Of a stretch of DNA of 64,000 nt, positions 1 through 9,943 are shown piece by piece. Location: assembly GCA_000333855.2 (NCBI GenBank), contig CM007346.1, positions 506,218 to 570,217 on the forward strand, read 5' to 3'. Source of the DNA: Endotrypanum monterogeii (lineage: Eukaryota > Euglenozoa > Kinetoplastea > Trypanosomatida > Trypanosomatidae). Under the pieces are notes generated by a model. That model saw only the letters and a list, made by a program, of their open reading frames with translations, did no database searches and had not been told where the DNA came from. Numbering within the stretch: position 1 is the first letter of the stretch; every line of letters begins with the position of its first letter. Both the position numbers and the translations under genes were made by a program.

Positions 1-89
1 TACCTACGTTACGTAGTTTACCGGTTTCCGTTACGTTACGGTAATACCGTACGTAACTACAGTACTACTATACACTGTATATAGTATAG

Positions 90-90
<1 letters not shown>

Positions 91-137
<47 letters not shown>

Positions 138-153
138 TATGTATACATATATA
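91..153. repeat. TA microsatellite
   Basis: Nearly pure alternating TA with occasional C or G interruptions, directly following the unusual palindrome-rich first 90 bases. Confidence 0.9.
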
Positions 154-477
154 GAGGGAGGAGAAGGTTGCATTGATCTCATCTTTTGATCAGTATTATC
201 TGTTGTTTTTTGTTGTTTTTCGTTTCTTGCCTATAATTTCATGCGGCGTGTGTATGGGTTTGTTTTTTTTTTTTTACTGTGTGTGCACGTATGGGTGAAG
301 GAGGAAGGCGGGGATCGATTGTATCGTGTGCAGATGAGGTGCGATGGTTGCTCAAGCTGCCCGGGCTACTTCTTGCTTCCGACCAATTTTGGATAAGGTC
401 TGCAATGATCCGGCGCCTTCCTCTCTCCTTTTCTCGATCCCCACTGACCCTGTGTTGAGGGTGAGAGCCACACGCAT

Positions 478-479
478 CA

Positions 480-531
<52 letters not shown>

Positions 532-532
532 A
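478..532. repeat. compound CA-TA-TG repeat, self-complementary
   Basis: A (CA)n run passes into (TA)n and then (TG)n, so the left third is complementary to the right third. As RNA or single-stranded DNA it can fold into one long hairpin. Confidence 0.85.
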
Positions 533-1804
533 TGTTCTCATTTCAGATGGTAAACATTCGCCCACACTTAATCCAAAGTCACAATCCATCGAGGTACAAC
601 AGATCAGCCCGCACCCCACACACCCTTCCCCTCGAGCTTTGGTGCGAAACGTTTTCCCACACCCCTTTGACTTCATTTCCACCACCACCACCCCCTCTCT
701 GAAACCTTATAAAGAGATATATGTGTCTATGTTTGAGGCTACACATCTGCGTTTGTGCACAAGAGTGCTTGGCAAGACTTCAGAAGTTTCAAGGAAACAG
801 TCAAGAATATGATGCAGACAAAACCCAATTGGATAACCCAATACCCCCTCCCCCGTACCCCCCCCCACACACACAGCAAACATAATACACATACCTCTTC
901 ACATGCCCCTTTCTGGAGATAGTATTTTTGAAGGGATATTAAGAAGTTGTGTTGAGTGTGGCACCTGATGATAATGATGTTACTGTTTTAGCGGTTGGTA
1001 TTCACCATTCCTTCGGTTTTGATTTCTTTTTTTACTTTTTTTGTTTCCATTGCGTGTTTTGTTGTTGCTACGTATATGATTCCCTCCCCTTCCCTCTCCC
1101 TCCCTCGCCTCCTTTTTTTTTCTCACCCGTTGCGTCTCCCCGTTCGTGTATGTCTCTTCTACTGGCATATACTTTTATTTCATTGACCACGGGTGTCGGC
1201 GTGTGTCTTTGTAAGGGAAGGGAGGTGAAGGATGCGGTGCAGCAAACCCTCAAAATGAGGAGGAGGGGTCTTTCACCTGACGAGCCTGTCATTCTGCTGC
1301 ATATGTGGCACCGCTCGGCTGAACCTATACAATGACCCTTCTCCCCTTTGGTATTTTTATTGTTATCTCACCCACTCACCCCACCCTCCCTACACGTCTC
1401 CCTCCTGTCTTGTCCACCAATCTTCTTCACGAAAAAAAAAAAAACATCTCTGATGTACTCCCTCCCTGCTGGCCGTAAAAAAAAAAAATTTTAAGCACCT
1501 TGAGACATCATTGATGTTTTGCAACCTCCTATAGACTCGGGCTGCCCACGTGCGACCGTGAGGATGCCGGTGCTGGTGGCATTCCTGCAAGGGGGAAGCG
1601 GACGGGAAAGATGGAGAAAGAAATGGATGTCGACTGAGATGACTGTCAATCTATACTGCGGTGCGCGAATGTCTCGTGGAGGTGGTGGTGGATTTTTTTT
1701 TTTTGGTTGACCTCATCGATATCTATGGTAAAGAACTTCTCTACTAGAATAAAGGAGCATCCCCCCCCCCCTCCCCTCTCCCACCACACACACACGCCAA
1801 CACG

Positions 1805-1829
1805 TATATATTTATTTATTTATTTATCT
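1805..1829 (+). repeat. TTTA tandem run (AU-rich, sense strand)
   Basis: TATATA followed by four or more TTTA units on the sense strand. It resembles UUAUUUAUU-type AU-rich elements of 3'UTRs. Similar sense-strand runs occur in many spacers of this window. Confidence 0.6.
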
Positions 1830-2907
1830 AGACACATGTGTGTGTGTGTGTGTGTGAATCGATACCAATCGACACCCCCCCTTTCCTCACTTGCCTATCT
1901 TTTTTTTTTTTTAATATATACTGCGCTTGAACACTGCTGGTTCAGCGGAGCTTATCTCGCCCCAACAACCTCAAACAGTATCGCTGTTCTTTGTGTGGCG
2001 GAGGCAAGGATGGAAAGAAATACACGAAACATACAAAAGAACTCATTTACTGGGCGCGGATCTACATCCATCTACAGGGGAGGTAGAGAGAAAGAAAGAA
2101 AACCTGCTGAGCTGTCCCATACATCGCCCTCCTTCTCCCTCTTCTCCGAGTTGTATACTCCGTCACATACCCCATGCGCTGCGCTGAATTCGTTGGAGAC
2201 AACGGCATCGTGCGCATTACTAGAAAACTTCCGCTACCGTATCACCACCTGTCTACCTCTGCACTGGCGCCCCCCCCCTCCCCCGTGTGCGTGAGGCGGG
2301 AGTGGTATACGGCTGCCTGGCGGCCGCTGTCGCTAACTCCTTTACCCCTCTCTGAATTATCCCCCTCGTCCTCCCCCCCCCCCTCCTATCAATCCCCAGC
2401 AGTCCCGCCTCGGCAACCCTTCTGTTCGGACTTCCCTCGGGCAGTTCTTGGAAGGCGACTGACAGCGATTCCCTACGCACCAAAACTACATGAGCTCCCA
2501 TCGCTTTTTATTCCTCTCTCATCAGACTCTGCCGGTGGTTGAGTCATATCCATTCACCGATTCTTTCTTTTTTTTTTTTCTATCCTCATCTATCGACCGT
2601 GCCTGTTTGTGTGCCTTTGCACGAAATTCATAACGAGTGGCGGAGTGCATAAGTCGTATCGCGGTGTTCCGGTCGGGTCTCCCAAGGGTAAACCACTCCC
2701 AGCACTCCCATCCTTTTTTTTTTTCTGTTTGTTTGTATGTGTGTGTGGGTGCGTGTGTTCATCCAATATAAGTGTGTCTGTTTGTGTTTGAGTTGAGTGA
2801 CGCATACACACACACACACCCCTAACAAAAAAAAAAAAAGAGCAGCATTCGACCCACACTACATTGCTCTGGATTACCCTTGTCATTCTCACCAGTATAC
2901 GTTCTCA

Positions 2908-2938
2908 CTGTCTCCCCCTCCCCCTCCCCCCATTCCAG
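2908..2938 (+). promoter_or_regulatory. trans-splice acceptor for the gene at 2955
   Basis: A C/T-rich tract ends in CCAG with AG at 2937-2938, the first AG after the tract. Spliced-leader addition here leaves a 16-nt leader before the ATG at 2955. It also removes any in-frame upstream codons, which decides the start. Confidence 0.75.
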
Positions 2939-2954
2939 GTGCAACGTGGACTTC

Positions 2955-5900
2955 ATGCCTGCGTGTCCCGATTGCGGACTCGTCTTCGAATCCCTTTACA
3001 ATGTGCAGCAGCATCGACGTACTGGCAGGTGCTCGACACAGTTACTTGGAGCCCTGGCAACCCCTCCGGGGATGCTTGCGGCGCAGCCGTTTCTGCACGC
3101 TGCCAGCCTGCCCGCGACGCCGGTCTCTGATCCGAAAGGTTTCATGGGTGCCTTCGGCGCTGGGGTCTATGCCGGAGAAAAAGGTGGCCCTTACACCTCG
3201 GGTGCACCGGCTCACCCAACAGCATCAAATGTGGCTCCATACACGAACCCCATAGAGAATGAAATCGATCAAGTGCTAGCCATTCAGCGCAAGCATCGGG
3301 AGGCACGCATGGCAGAGCAGGAGCGCTTGCTGCTCGAACAGCAGGTAAACCTTATTCTGCCGGCGCGTCAGGCGCAGTTGCAGCAGTCGCAACAAGCATT
3401 GAAGGATCAGTTGCTCCAAATGAAACTGCAGCTTTTCAGCCAGCAGCAGTATCAGCAGACTGAAGGCAACATGGATATGGCATTGCTTAAGAACGAAATC
3501 GAAGCGATGCGTGGCGCAATATCCTCAATGAGTATGCAAGGCACCTCGCACAGCGCCCCCGTCTCGACACAGCGGACGCATCAACAACTGAAAAAAAAAC
3601 GATCGTCTTCAGCGCGCACGTACAACCACAGCAAGACACGCCCCCAGGAAAGCGAAAGCGACGAGGAGAGCGAAAGCGACGAGGACGGTTCGTGGAGCAA
3701 TCTTAGCACCCCTCGAGTTGAGCGTCGCAGCCATGCGGGTACAACCCCAAATCGAAAGTCAAGTCGTCACCGTCACTCGAGAATGTCAGCCTCAGAGAAG
3801 AAGCGCAGCGTGAGAGACGATATTCTGGCGGAGATCCGAAAACTTCGAGAAGTTAGCACGGCTCGCACAATGCCGACATTCCCTACCTCCTCGATGTTGG
3901 AGCCGGGCACCCATTTGCTGAAGCTTACCGCCCTCGAAGGTGTCGACATTGCCCTTCCTCTGGACGAAATGTCTGTGTCCATCAAGACGTACTACATGTC
4001 CTACGTGGGCAATGAATATCTGCTGGAGCCCTCCGTGCAACGAACCTTCCCATCAAGCCCACCACCCCTTATTCGTCAGGGCGCCAACACGGTATTTTTC
4101 ACGATACCGGGGTATGAGTTTCTCGTGCACAAACCAAAGGAGATGACCGTGTTTGTGCTGCAGATTTCTTACCGTACTCGACTGCTGTTTTGGGCCACCC
4201 TCTTCGCCAAGTCCATCGGACAATTCTCAGAGGGCATTCGCAACTCTTCCTTCGATCTCGCAAAGGCTATGCTGTCACCTGGCGATACAATTCGAGGGGC
4301 GAGTGTGTCGGGCTACATCGAGACCGATCAGCGAGACATCCTGCACCGCGCCAACTCCCTGCTGAATGGTAGTGCTCTCAGCAGCGGGGGCACCTCGCAA
4401 AGAGCAAATTCGCCCTCGCAGCAGCAACGTAGACAGCTGCAAGGACTCCCGCCACTAAAACCACCACCACCGGGGCTGCCGCTTCTGCCCGGCATGCCCG
4501 GCTGCGAGGGGCCTTTTCTGCCGCCCACACTGGAGAGCCTATCGATGGTGCTGCACCCAGACCAGGGCCCCGTCTCGCACTTCATTCTCCCTCCACCGAT
4601 GGGGACGTCCATACTGGAGTGGGGAGAGGAAATTTTAAAACACATGAAGAAAACGACGCACCAACACGGGAGAGTTGCCGCACCCACATCGGAAAAGACG
4701 CCGGTGAAGAGCAAGGAGAGCAGCTCATGGTACTCAGCAGCGCCGTCGCACCGAGCACAAGGATCGGAAAATCCCGACTCACATTTCAAGAGCAGATCAC
4801 CTTCGATCTGCTCCTCTTCCTCCTCGTCTGAGCTCACCTCACCTCTTCCTGCGAAGTGCCCATCGAGCGCCTCCCCTCTTGTCTCCGCCAACAAACCCGA
4901 ATTCAGCGAAGAAGAACCCAAGTCACATTTCTCCTCCAAGAGTCCGTCAACGGCCCCCATCGGACGTACCAACCTACATTTCCCGGAATCGAACCCGGGA
5001 ATAACGCCAGCAACTCGGACGCGGCGGGATATCGAAATCGAGGAGAAGCGGCCGTTAGATGATGCGCCACCTCAGCACCCACACACACCCCCGCCGATGC
5101 AGCCTTCGACCCCAACACCAATGACCACTCCTACACCGCCGCCACCATCAGCGATGGCGGCGCCTTCTTACAGCTCTCCCACGCGCTCAATGTCCAATAT
5201 AAAAAATGGGATGTCGCCGCAAGCCCCGGTGGACAAGGAATACCCCGCACAATCGACTATAGTGCCGCCTTCAGCGGTGACAAATAAGGTACCCTGTGAA
5301 GAGCGACATATTATCGAGCAAATGTACCTACGCGCAACCACCGACCCGCTAGGCAATCTTGCCGTTCCGCCGAACTACAAAATGCAGCCCAACAACCCTC
5401 CCGTCGTGAACCTCGATAAACTCGACACCACACCCAACCCCCTTGTGAACCCATGCGCGCTCCTCGGGTTGCCGACGCCTGCAGGCGCGCAGCCACCGGC
5501 TCGGGAAAAACCCGGTCATGGCGAGAAGGGCAACACAGTCGACATATTCCTGGACGGTGTGACTGGGGTTCCCTTGGATGCAGTGTGCTCCCGTCTGCTC
5601 GTGTACATCACTGACGGACTCGACCCGAAAACGGGAGCACCTATGAACCCGCTTCATCACCCACGTGCCTTCATGCGAAAACCAGACCTGGTCGCCTATC
5701 AGACCCTCACCTCGAGCACCATCGAACCCAAGTTCAGGGCGAAGATGAGCTGTGAAGTCGGCGAGCAGACACACGCGATTTTCATTGCGGAGTACATCAA
5801 AAAGCAACAAAATACTCCAATGGTCTTCGGTCACTCATGCGTGCCCATTAATAAGCGGTTTTTTGCCGGAAACTTTTTGGTGCGCATGAAAGCCGGCGAT

Positions 5901-7043
5901 CCCCGTCGCTCCCACGAACGAGACATCGACGAGATGCGTCCACCAGACCGCATCTCAGAAGAGCAAAGACGTGCCATGGAAAAATACGACCAAGCTCAGA
6001 TGGAAGCGAGCATGGACGCGCAGGCGCTGCGGAACCTGCTGCCGGCACCACCGCGCAAGCGTTCGGAGTGCATGCCGCTGGGATACGTGATTTGGCGCCT
6101 GGACAGCCCCGATGCGCGTCTTCCCTATTTCGAAATGCCAAAGCAGGTGCCTCTGTCACAGCAAGAATTACAGTTGCACGCCGACCGGCAGAACCACGTG
6201 ACTGTGACGCCGAGCGAGCACCAGTTGACCACAGAAAAGGAAGCCGATGATGCATTTGTTGGCCCTGCGACAACGCAAACGGACTCCTCAAGCTACCTGG
6301 TCCCCTTTGGAGAGCAACGCGGCGCTTTTGTGAAGGTGGAAGGCATCCGCGGTGTTGGAGACGACGTAGCGATGTACGTTGTGGTGGTGTTTATGGCCAA
6401 GGCCCCTAAGGGCCGTCAAGTATGCTGCACAATGATGCCAGATTGGACCTCTGATGTGGGTGCGCCGATGTATAAGGACCCGCCTTTCCTCTTTCCGGGC
6501 ATCAAATACGACCACCTAAACACAGTGACGTTCATGCTGCTCAAACTGTCACAACTGGAGGATCTGACCGCGCTGCCAAAAGTGGAGTGCATCGGGTGGA
6601 CCATGAGCAAGCTCTTCTTGGACGACATGCCGTCGTTGCGGCAAGGTAGATACACACTGCCGTGGCTGCGTGGGCCTCTGCTACCAACGGTTGTCAAGGA
6701 GCTTGTTACCCAACCCACCGCCTCAGTGTTCCTCAATCACATGAAGGCGAAAACCATCACCTTCCTTGAGCCCAAGGCCACGGTAACAATCAGTCAAGGT
6801 GATCCTGCATGTTGTTCACTGCTCGTAGACCAGACTCCCGGACGCGCGCAGCCACGTCAGCTACTCATGCCATCCTCTTCAAAGAGTGCCTTCCCTTCCT
6901 ATACGTCTGAAGGAATGGTAGGATGTACTCTGCGGAGGGCGCATGAAAAATGCTTTGGTGGCGGCGACCCGCGGGCCCTGCTGCAGCGAATGAACGGGGC
7001 AGCTCAAGAATTCCTCAGCGCGGTTATCAAAGATTTCGAATAG
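2955..7043 (+). CDS. zinc-finger / coiled-coil protein, CCDC17-like
   Basis: 1362 aa. The ATG at 2955 follows a strong splice acceptor at 2937-2938; the frame is open further upstream but that part would be spliced away. Residues 4-26 form a C2HC zinc-finger pattern (C4, C7, H20, C26). Residues ~100-195 are a Gln/Glu/Leu-rich coiled coil. A Ser-rich acidic stretch with an ESESDE repeat follows. Three regions (~317-440, ~860-990, ~1124-1245) look like beta-sandwich C2-type domains, separated by Pro/Ser-rich disordered linkers. An N-terminal finger plus coiled coil plus late C2-like segments is the arrangement I recall for animal CCDC17, and short blocks in the last domain look alike, but this is by eye. 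Function is unknown; a cilium or flagellum role would be a guess. Confidence 0.7.
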   Translation: MPACPDCGLVFESLYNVQQHRRTGRCSTQLLGALATPPGMLAAQPFLHAASLPATPVSDPKGFMGAFGAGVYAGEKGGPYTSGAPAHPTASNVAPYTNPIENEIDQVLAIQRKHREARMAEQERLLLEQQVNLILPARQAQLQQSQQALKDQLLQMKLQLFSQQQYQQTEGNMDMALLKNEIEAMRGAISSMSMQGTSHSAPVSTQRTHQQLKKKRSSSARTYNHSKTRPQESESDEESESDEDGSWSNLSTPRVERRSHAGTTPNRKSSRHRHSRMSASEKKRSVRDDILAEIRKLREVSTARTMPTFPTSSMLEPGTHLLKLTALEGVDIALPLDEMSVSIKTYYMSYVGNEYLLEPSVQRTFPSSPPPLIRQGANTVFFTIPGYEFLVHKPKEMTVFVLQISYRTRLLFWATLFAKSIGQFSEGIRNSSFDLAKAMLSPGDTIRGASVSGYIETDQRDILHRANSLLNGSALSSGGTSQRANSPSQQQRRQLQGLPPLKPPPPGLPLLPGMPGCEGPFLPPTLESLSMVLHPDQGPVSHFILPPPMGTSILEWGEEILKHMKKTTHQHGRVAAPTSEKTPVKSKESSSWYSAAPSHRAQGSENPDSHFKSRSPSICSSSSSSELTSPLPAKCPSSASPLVSANKPEFSEEEPKSHFSSKSPSTAPIGRTNLHFPESNPGITPATRTRRDIEIEEKRPLDDAPPQHPHTPPPMQPSTPTPMTTPTPPPPSAMAAPSYSSPTRSMSNIKNGMSPQAPVDKEYPAQSTIVPPSAVTNKVPCEERHIIEQMYLRATTDPLGNLAVPPNYKMQPNNPPVVNLDKLDTTPNPLVNPCALLGLPTPAGAQPPAREKPGHGEKGNTVDIFLDGVTGVPLDAVCSRLLVYITDGLDPKTGAPMNPLHHPRAFMRKPDLVAYQTLTSSTIEPKFRAKMSCEVGEQTHAIFIAEYIKKQQNTPMVFGHSCVPINKRFFAGNFLVRMKAGDPRRSHERDIDEMRPPDRISEEQRRAMEKYDQAQMEASMDAQALRNLLPAPPRKRSECMPLGYVIWRLDSPDARLPYFEMPKQVPLSQQELQLHADRQNHVTVTPSEHQLTTEKEADDAFVGPATTQTDSSSYLVPFGEQRGAFVKVEGIRGVGDDVAMYVVVVFMAKAPKGRQVCCTMMPDWTSDVGAPMYKDPPFLFPGIKYDHLNTVTFMLLKLSQLEDLTALPKVECIGWTMSKLFLDDMPSLRQGRYTLPWLRGPLLPTVVKELVTQPTASVFLNHMKAKTITFLEPKATVTISQGDPACCSLLVDQTPGRAQPRQLLMPSSSKSAFPSYTSEGMVGCTLRRAHEKCFGGGDPRALLQRMNGAAQEFLSAVIKDFE

Positions 7044-7694
7044 AGTTGAAGCAACACGTCTCGCGTGGATCTGTAAGCGCGCGCAGACACAGAGACATTC
7101 ATTTATTTTAGCTGTTTGTTTGTTTACTTTCGATTGTTCAACATGCCTCTTTTTTTTTCTTGCCTTGCATGCTCGTGTCGCGCCGAAAGACATCAAAATG
7201 AAAATACCTGCCCTCTCCTCTCTCCTTTTTTTTTTCTGTTTACCTCCCCTTTACAGACATAGTCATGCTCCTCGCAACACCACCACCAACTTCCCCGATC
7301 TCGCCGACACACCCCCACACACTCAGCCATCTCGCCTTTTTTTCCAGCACGTACTTGATCACGCTGGTGCTCACCTAATCTTATGTGTGTGTGTGTGTGT
7401 GTGTGTATCTGATTTCTATTTGAGGTGAAACGATGGAGGGGAGGCATTGCATTTAACTTTTCTTTATTGTGCATCAAATATTTTCATATTCACCCGTTTC
7501 TGTGTATAAAGGGAGATGAGTGACATCAGTGATTTCGAATATGTGGGAGTTTCTGTCAACGAACCTTGCCATTGACTTTGCGCTCTTCTTTTGCCGCTTT
7601 CTACTAGGTGGCATCGTTGCCCCCCACTCACCCTCCCGTTGCCCCTCCACCCTCCATTCCCTCCTCCTTGGACGAAATATTCTCATTCTGTTGT

Positions 7695-7729
7695 TATATA
7701 TATATATATATATATTTATTTATTTATTC
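7695..7729 (+). repeat. TA run passing into TTTA run
   Basis: (TA)n immediately followed by TTTATTTATTTATT on the sense strand, about 650 nt after the preceding stop codon. Confidence 0.75.
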
Positions 7730-9882
7730 TTTTTATTGTTTTTTATTATGGTTACTATTACTTTTTGTACTTTTTTTTTTCTGATGCACACAAACTTATT
7801 TTCTCCGTTCCTTTTGTTTCTAATACTCGAGCAGATGTGTCCTTTATTCGACGGGTGAAATACCCCTTCTACTGCACCCTTTCATTCTGTGAGCCCCTCG
7901 ATTACTTAGCGGCAACACTTCTTAGACGTTGCTCGCCAGACATGACAGGATGGGGGGTAGGCTAGTATCTGATGTTGGCTCCCTTCAGGTCCTTCAGAAT
8001 ATGCTCATTGGCGTTTGCTTCGCTGAAGGTTGAGTGCTTTTTGTGTAATCACAGGCTCGTGCATCCAAAAAGGACGCACAACTCTACCCGTGTTCGAGAA
8101 CTCTCAGATGTATCGCTGTTGAGCAAAGGTGTGGGTGACTGTCTTCAGTGGCTCCCGCTCTCCCGATGTTGTTCATTTATTTTTTCCCCTCCTCGAGACG
8201 CCTACAACGAGTCAACAGCGTATTACTCAACATGACTATTGATCTGAATCTGCATTTGCATGCAAACGCACAAACACCAATGTTAACGTAGAAGATGTGT
8301 GTGTGTGTGTGTATTCCCTCTTCTTACTGGAAGGGTAGCGCACAGATGCACACGACAGAGGTGTACATAAATGTATATATATATATATATATATAGTTGT
8401 AGGAATACATGACGGTGCTAGTCTTACGTACTACCCCACCTCTTCCCCTCCCTCCCCCCCCCTCCTTAGGTTGGTGTCATTTGTTTTCCCTCCACTCTTC
8501 GCTTGCCGTGTTGATCGTGCAGATTTTCTCTTATTTTTCTGTGAACGAGTGAATGAATGAACACGATGTTAAACATAATATACCCCCCCCCTCTCTCCTT
8601 TTCGTAGAACGCCTTCTTTTCTCCTTGCCCTCTCCCCTCTGATATAATGGGAGAGCGATGCAAGCACTATATGTGTACACATATCTATTTATTTTAGATT
8701 ATTTGTTGAGTGACATCAGTGTGCACGCACACTTACCATTGCACCAAGTGGACAACGTAGATGATCTTCCCTTGTATCAGTGGTATTTTTTTTTTTGTGC
8801 GTCGTCGTAGTTCTGGATATGATCTGTGTGTGCGTGTGTGTGTGGTATGATTTCTTATTTAATGTACTACTCCTTTTGAGGCGTTTTTTGTCTTCGAAGC
8901 ACGCGTCCCGCCTTCAGAAGTGTCTTGTATTGACCCCTCTTCTCTATCCACCCCTTCCCTGCTCCAGCTCCACGTGATATATATATATATATATATACGA
9001 AAAAAAAAGGGGGGGTATCGGAGAGAGGGTGGGTAGAGAAAGACAGAGCAGTGGGCGCGACCGCTTTTCTCTGGGTTAACGTCCGGCTTCTGGAGCGACA
9101 TGCTCTTTCCCGTGCAGAGAACTTAGAAAACGAATATATATGATGTACATTCGGCATTTCTCTTGTGTATCTAACCGAGTGAGCCTGATGAGGTGTGGAT
9201 GTCAGAAACGATGACTAGAGATCTTCGGCCTGTACGACCTCCTCCCTGTAGACCCCCCCCTCCCGATGTAGAAACTTGTTCCGCACCAGCTGTTATCCCG
9301 TAGATTACAAATGCGTGAGATAAACCTGGCGGTTGTAATCATTGTTTGTTTGTTTGTTTTCTTCTTTAGGAGGGAATGTGACGTATGCTCTCTGGAGATA
9401 ACTCACACATCGCATCCCAGACCACTACCACCACCCCGTACGATAGATGCCACCGCTGAACTATTCAAGCGGGTTATCGTCAGCGTGTTGATAAAATGAT
9501 GGTCTGCAGCTCGCCTCCCCAACCCCCACCACGAACTCTGCCTGGCACCCGTAGATCGGCTTTTATAACACTCGAAGCTCACAAAGGCAAGAGGAACCGC
9601 TGTAAGAAACCACCCGATCCGACGGTGGGATAGAGCTGGTGGTAGGTGTTGAGAACACATCCCGGGTGCAATATTTTTTTTAAAAGGAAGATGAACTGTG
9701 ATGACGACAATGACGGCGGTGTTGGTATGCGTGTACACTTGTCGCATGTTTGGTCTCTTGCCCACCTGCCTTTCTCGCCCACACACAAAGCGTAAAGCAT
9801 TTCCAAATAATATAACCTATCCCCTCACACTATCTCCGCTCTCTCATGTGTATCCTCCTGCCGTTGTGCGTTTCTGTGTGGG

Positions 9883-9884
9883 AG
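9883..9884 (+). promoter_or_regulatory. probable trans-splice acceptor AG for farnesyltransferase beta
   Basis: The AG follows a pyrimidine-rich region at about 9819-9880. The next ATG downstream is at 9944, giving a leader of about 60 nt. Upstream in-frame ATGs (e.g. 9701, 9710) would be excluded. Confidence 0.5.
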
Positions 9885-9943
9885 CTCATAACAGCACGCC
9901 CAAGCGTGACCCCATCGCCAGTCTACCCCCACCACCACCAAAT

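Larger units (their letters stand above)
1..2954. other. non-coding stretch at window start
   Basis: No ORF here looks coding: candidates are dominated by translated microsatellites and pyrimidine tracts. The stretch holds a short-palindrome-rich AT-biased start (1-153), a (CA)n(TA)n(TG)n compound repeat (about 478-532), CT-rich runs near 1080-1130 and 1760-1800, a TTTA run at 1805-1829, C-rich blocks near 2268-2284 and several poly-T runs. It ends in the pyrimidine tract serving the gene at 2955. It is probably the 3'UTR or spacer of a gene outside the window. Confidence 0.6.
7044..9943. other. non-coding spacer
   Basis: 2.9 kb with no supportable gene. It holds GT runs (7383-7408, 8298-8312, 8826-8845), TA runs (7695-7716, 8373-8394, 8978-8998, the last followed by A8G7) and a TTTA run to 7729. 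It ends in the pyrimidine tract and AG at 9883-9884 for the next gene. It should contain the 3'UTR of the CCDC17-like gene and the leader of the farnesyltransferase gene. Confidence 0.6.

Noticed and set aside
1..153. telomere or subtelomere at the window start
   Set aside because: No TTAGGG/CCCTAA arrays are present; only palindromic and TA sequence.
1707..2294. 195-codon frame in the first spacer
   Set aside because: Built from translated C-runs, CA repeats and TTTA; no coding bias and no continuous domain.
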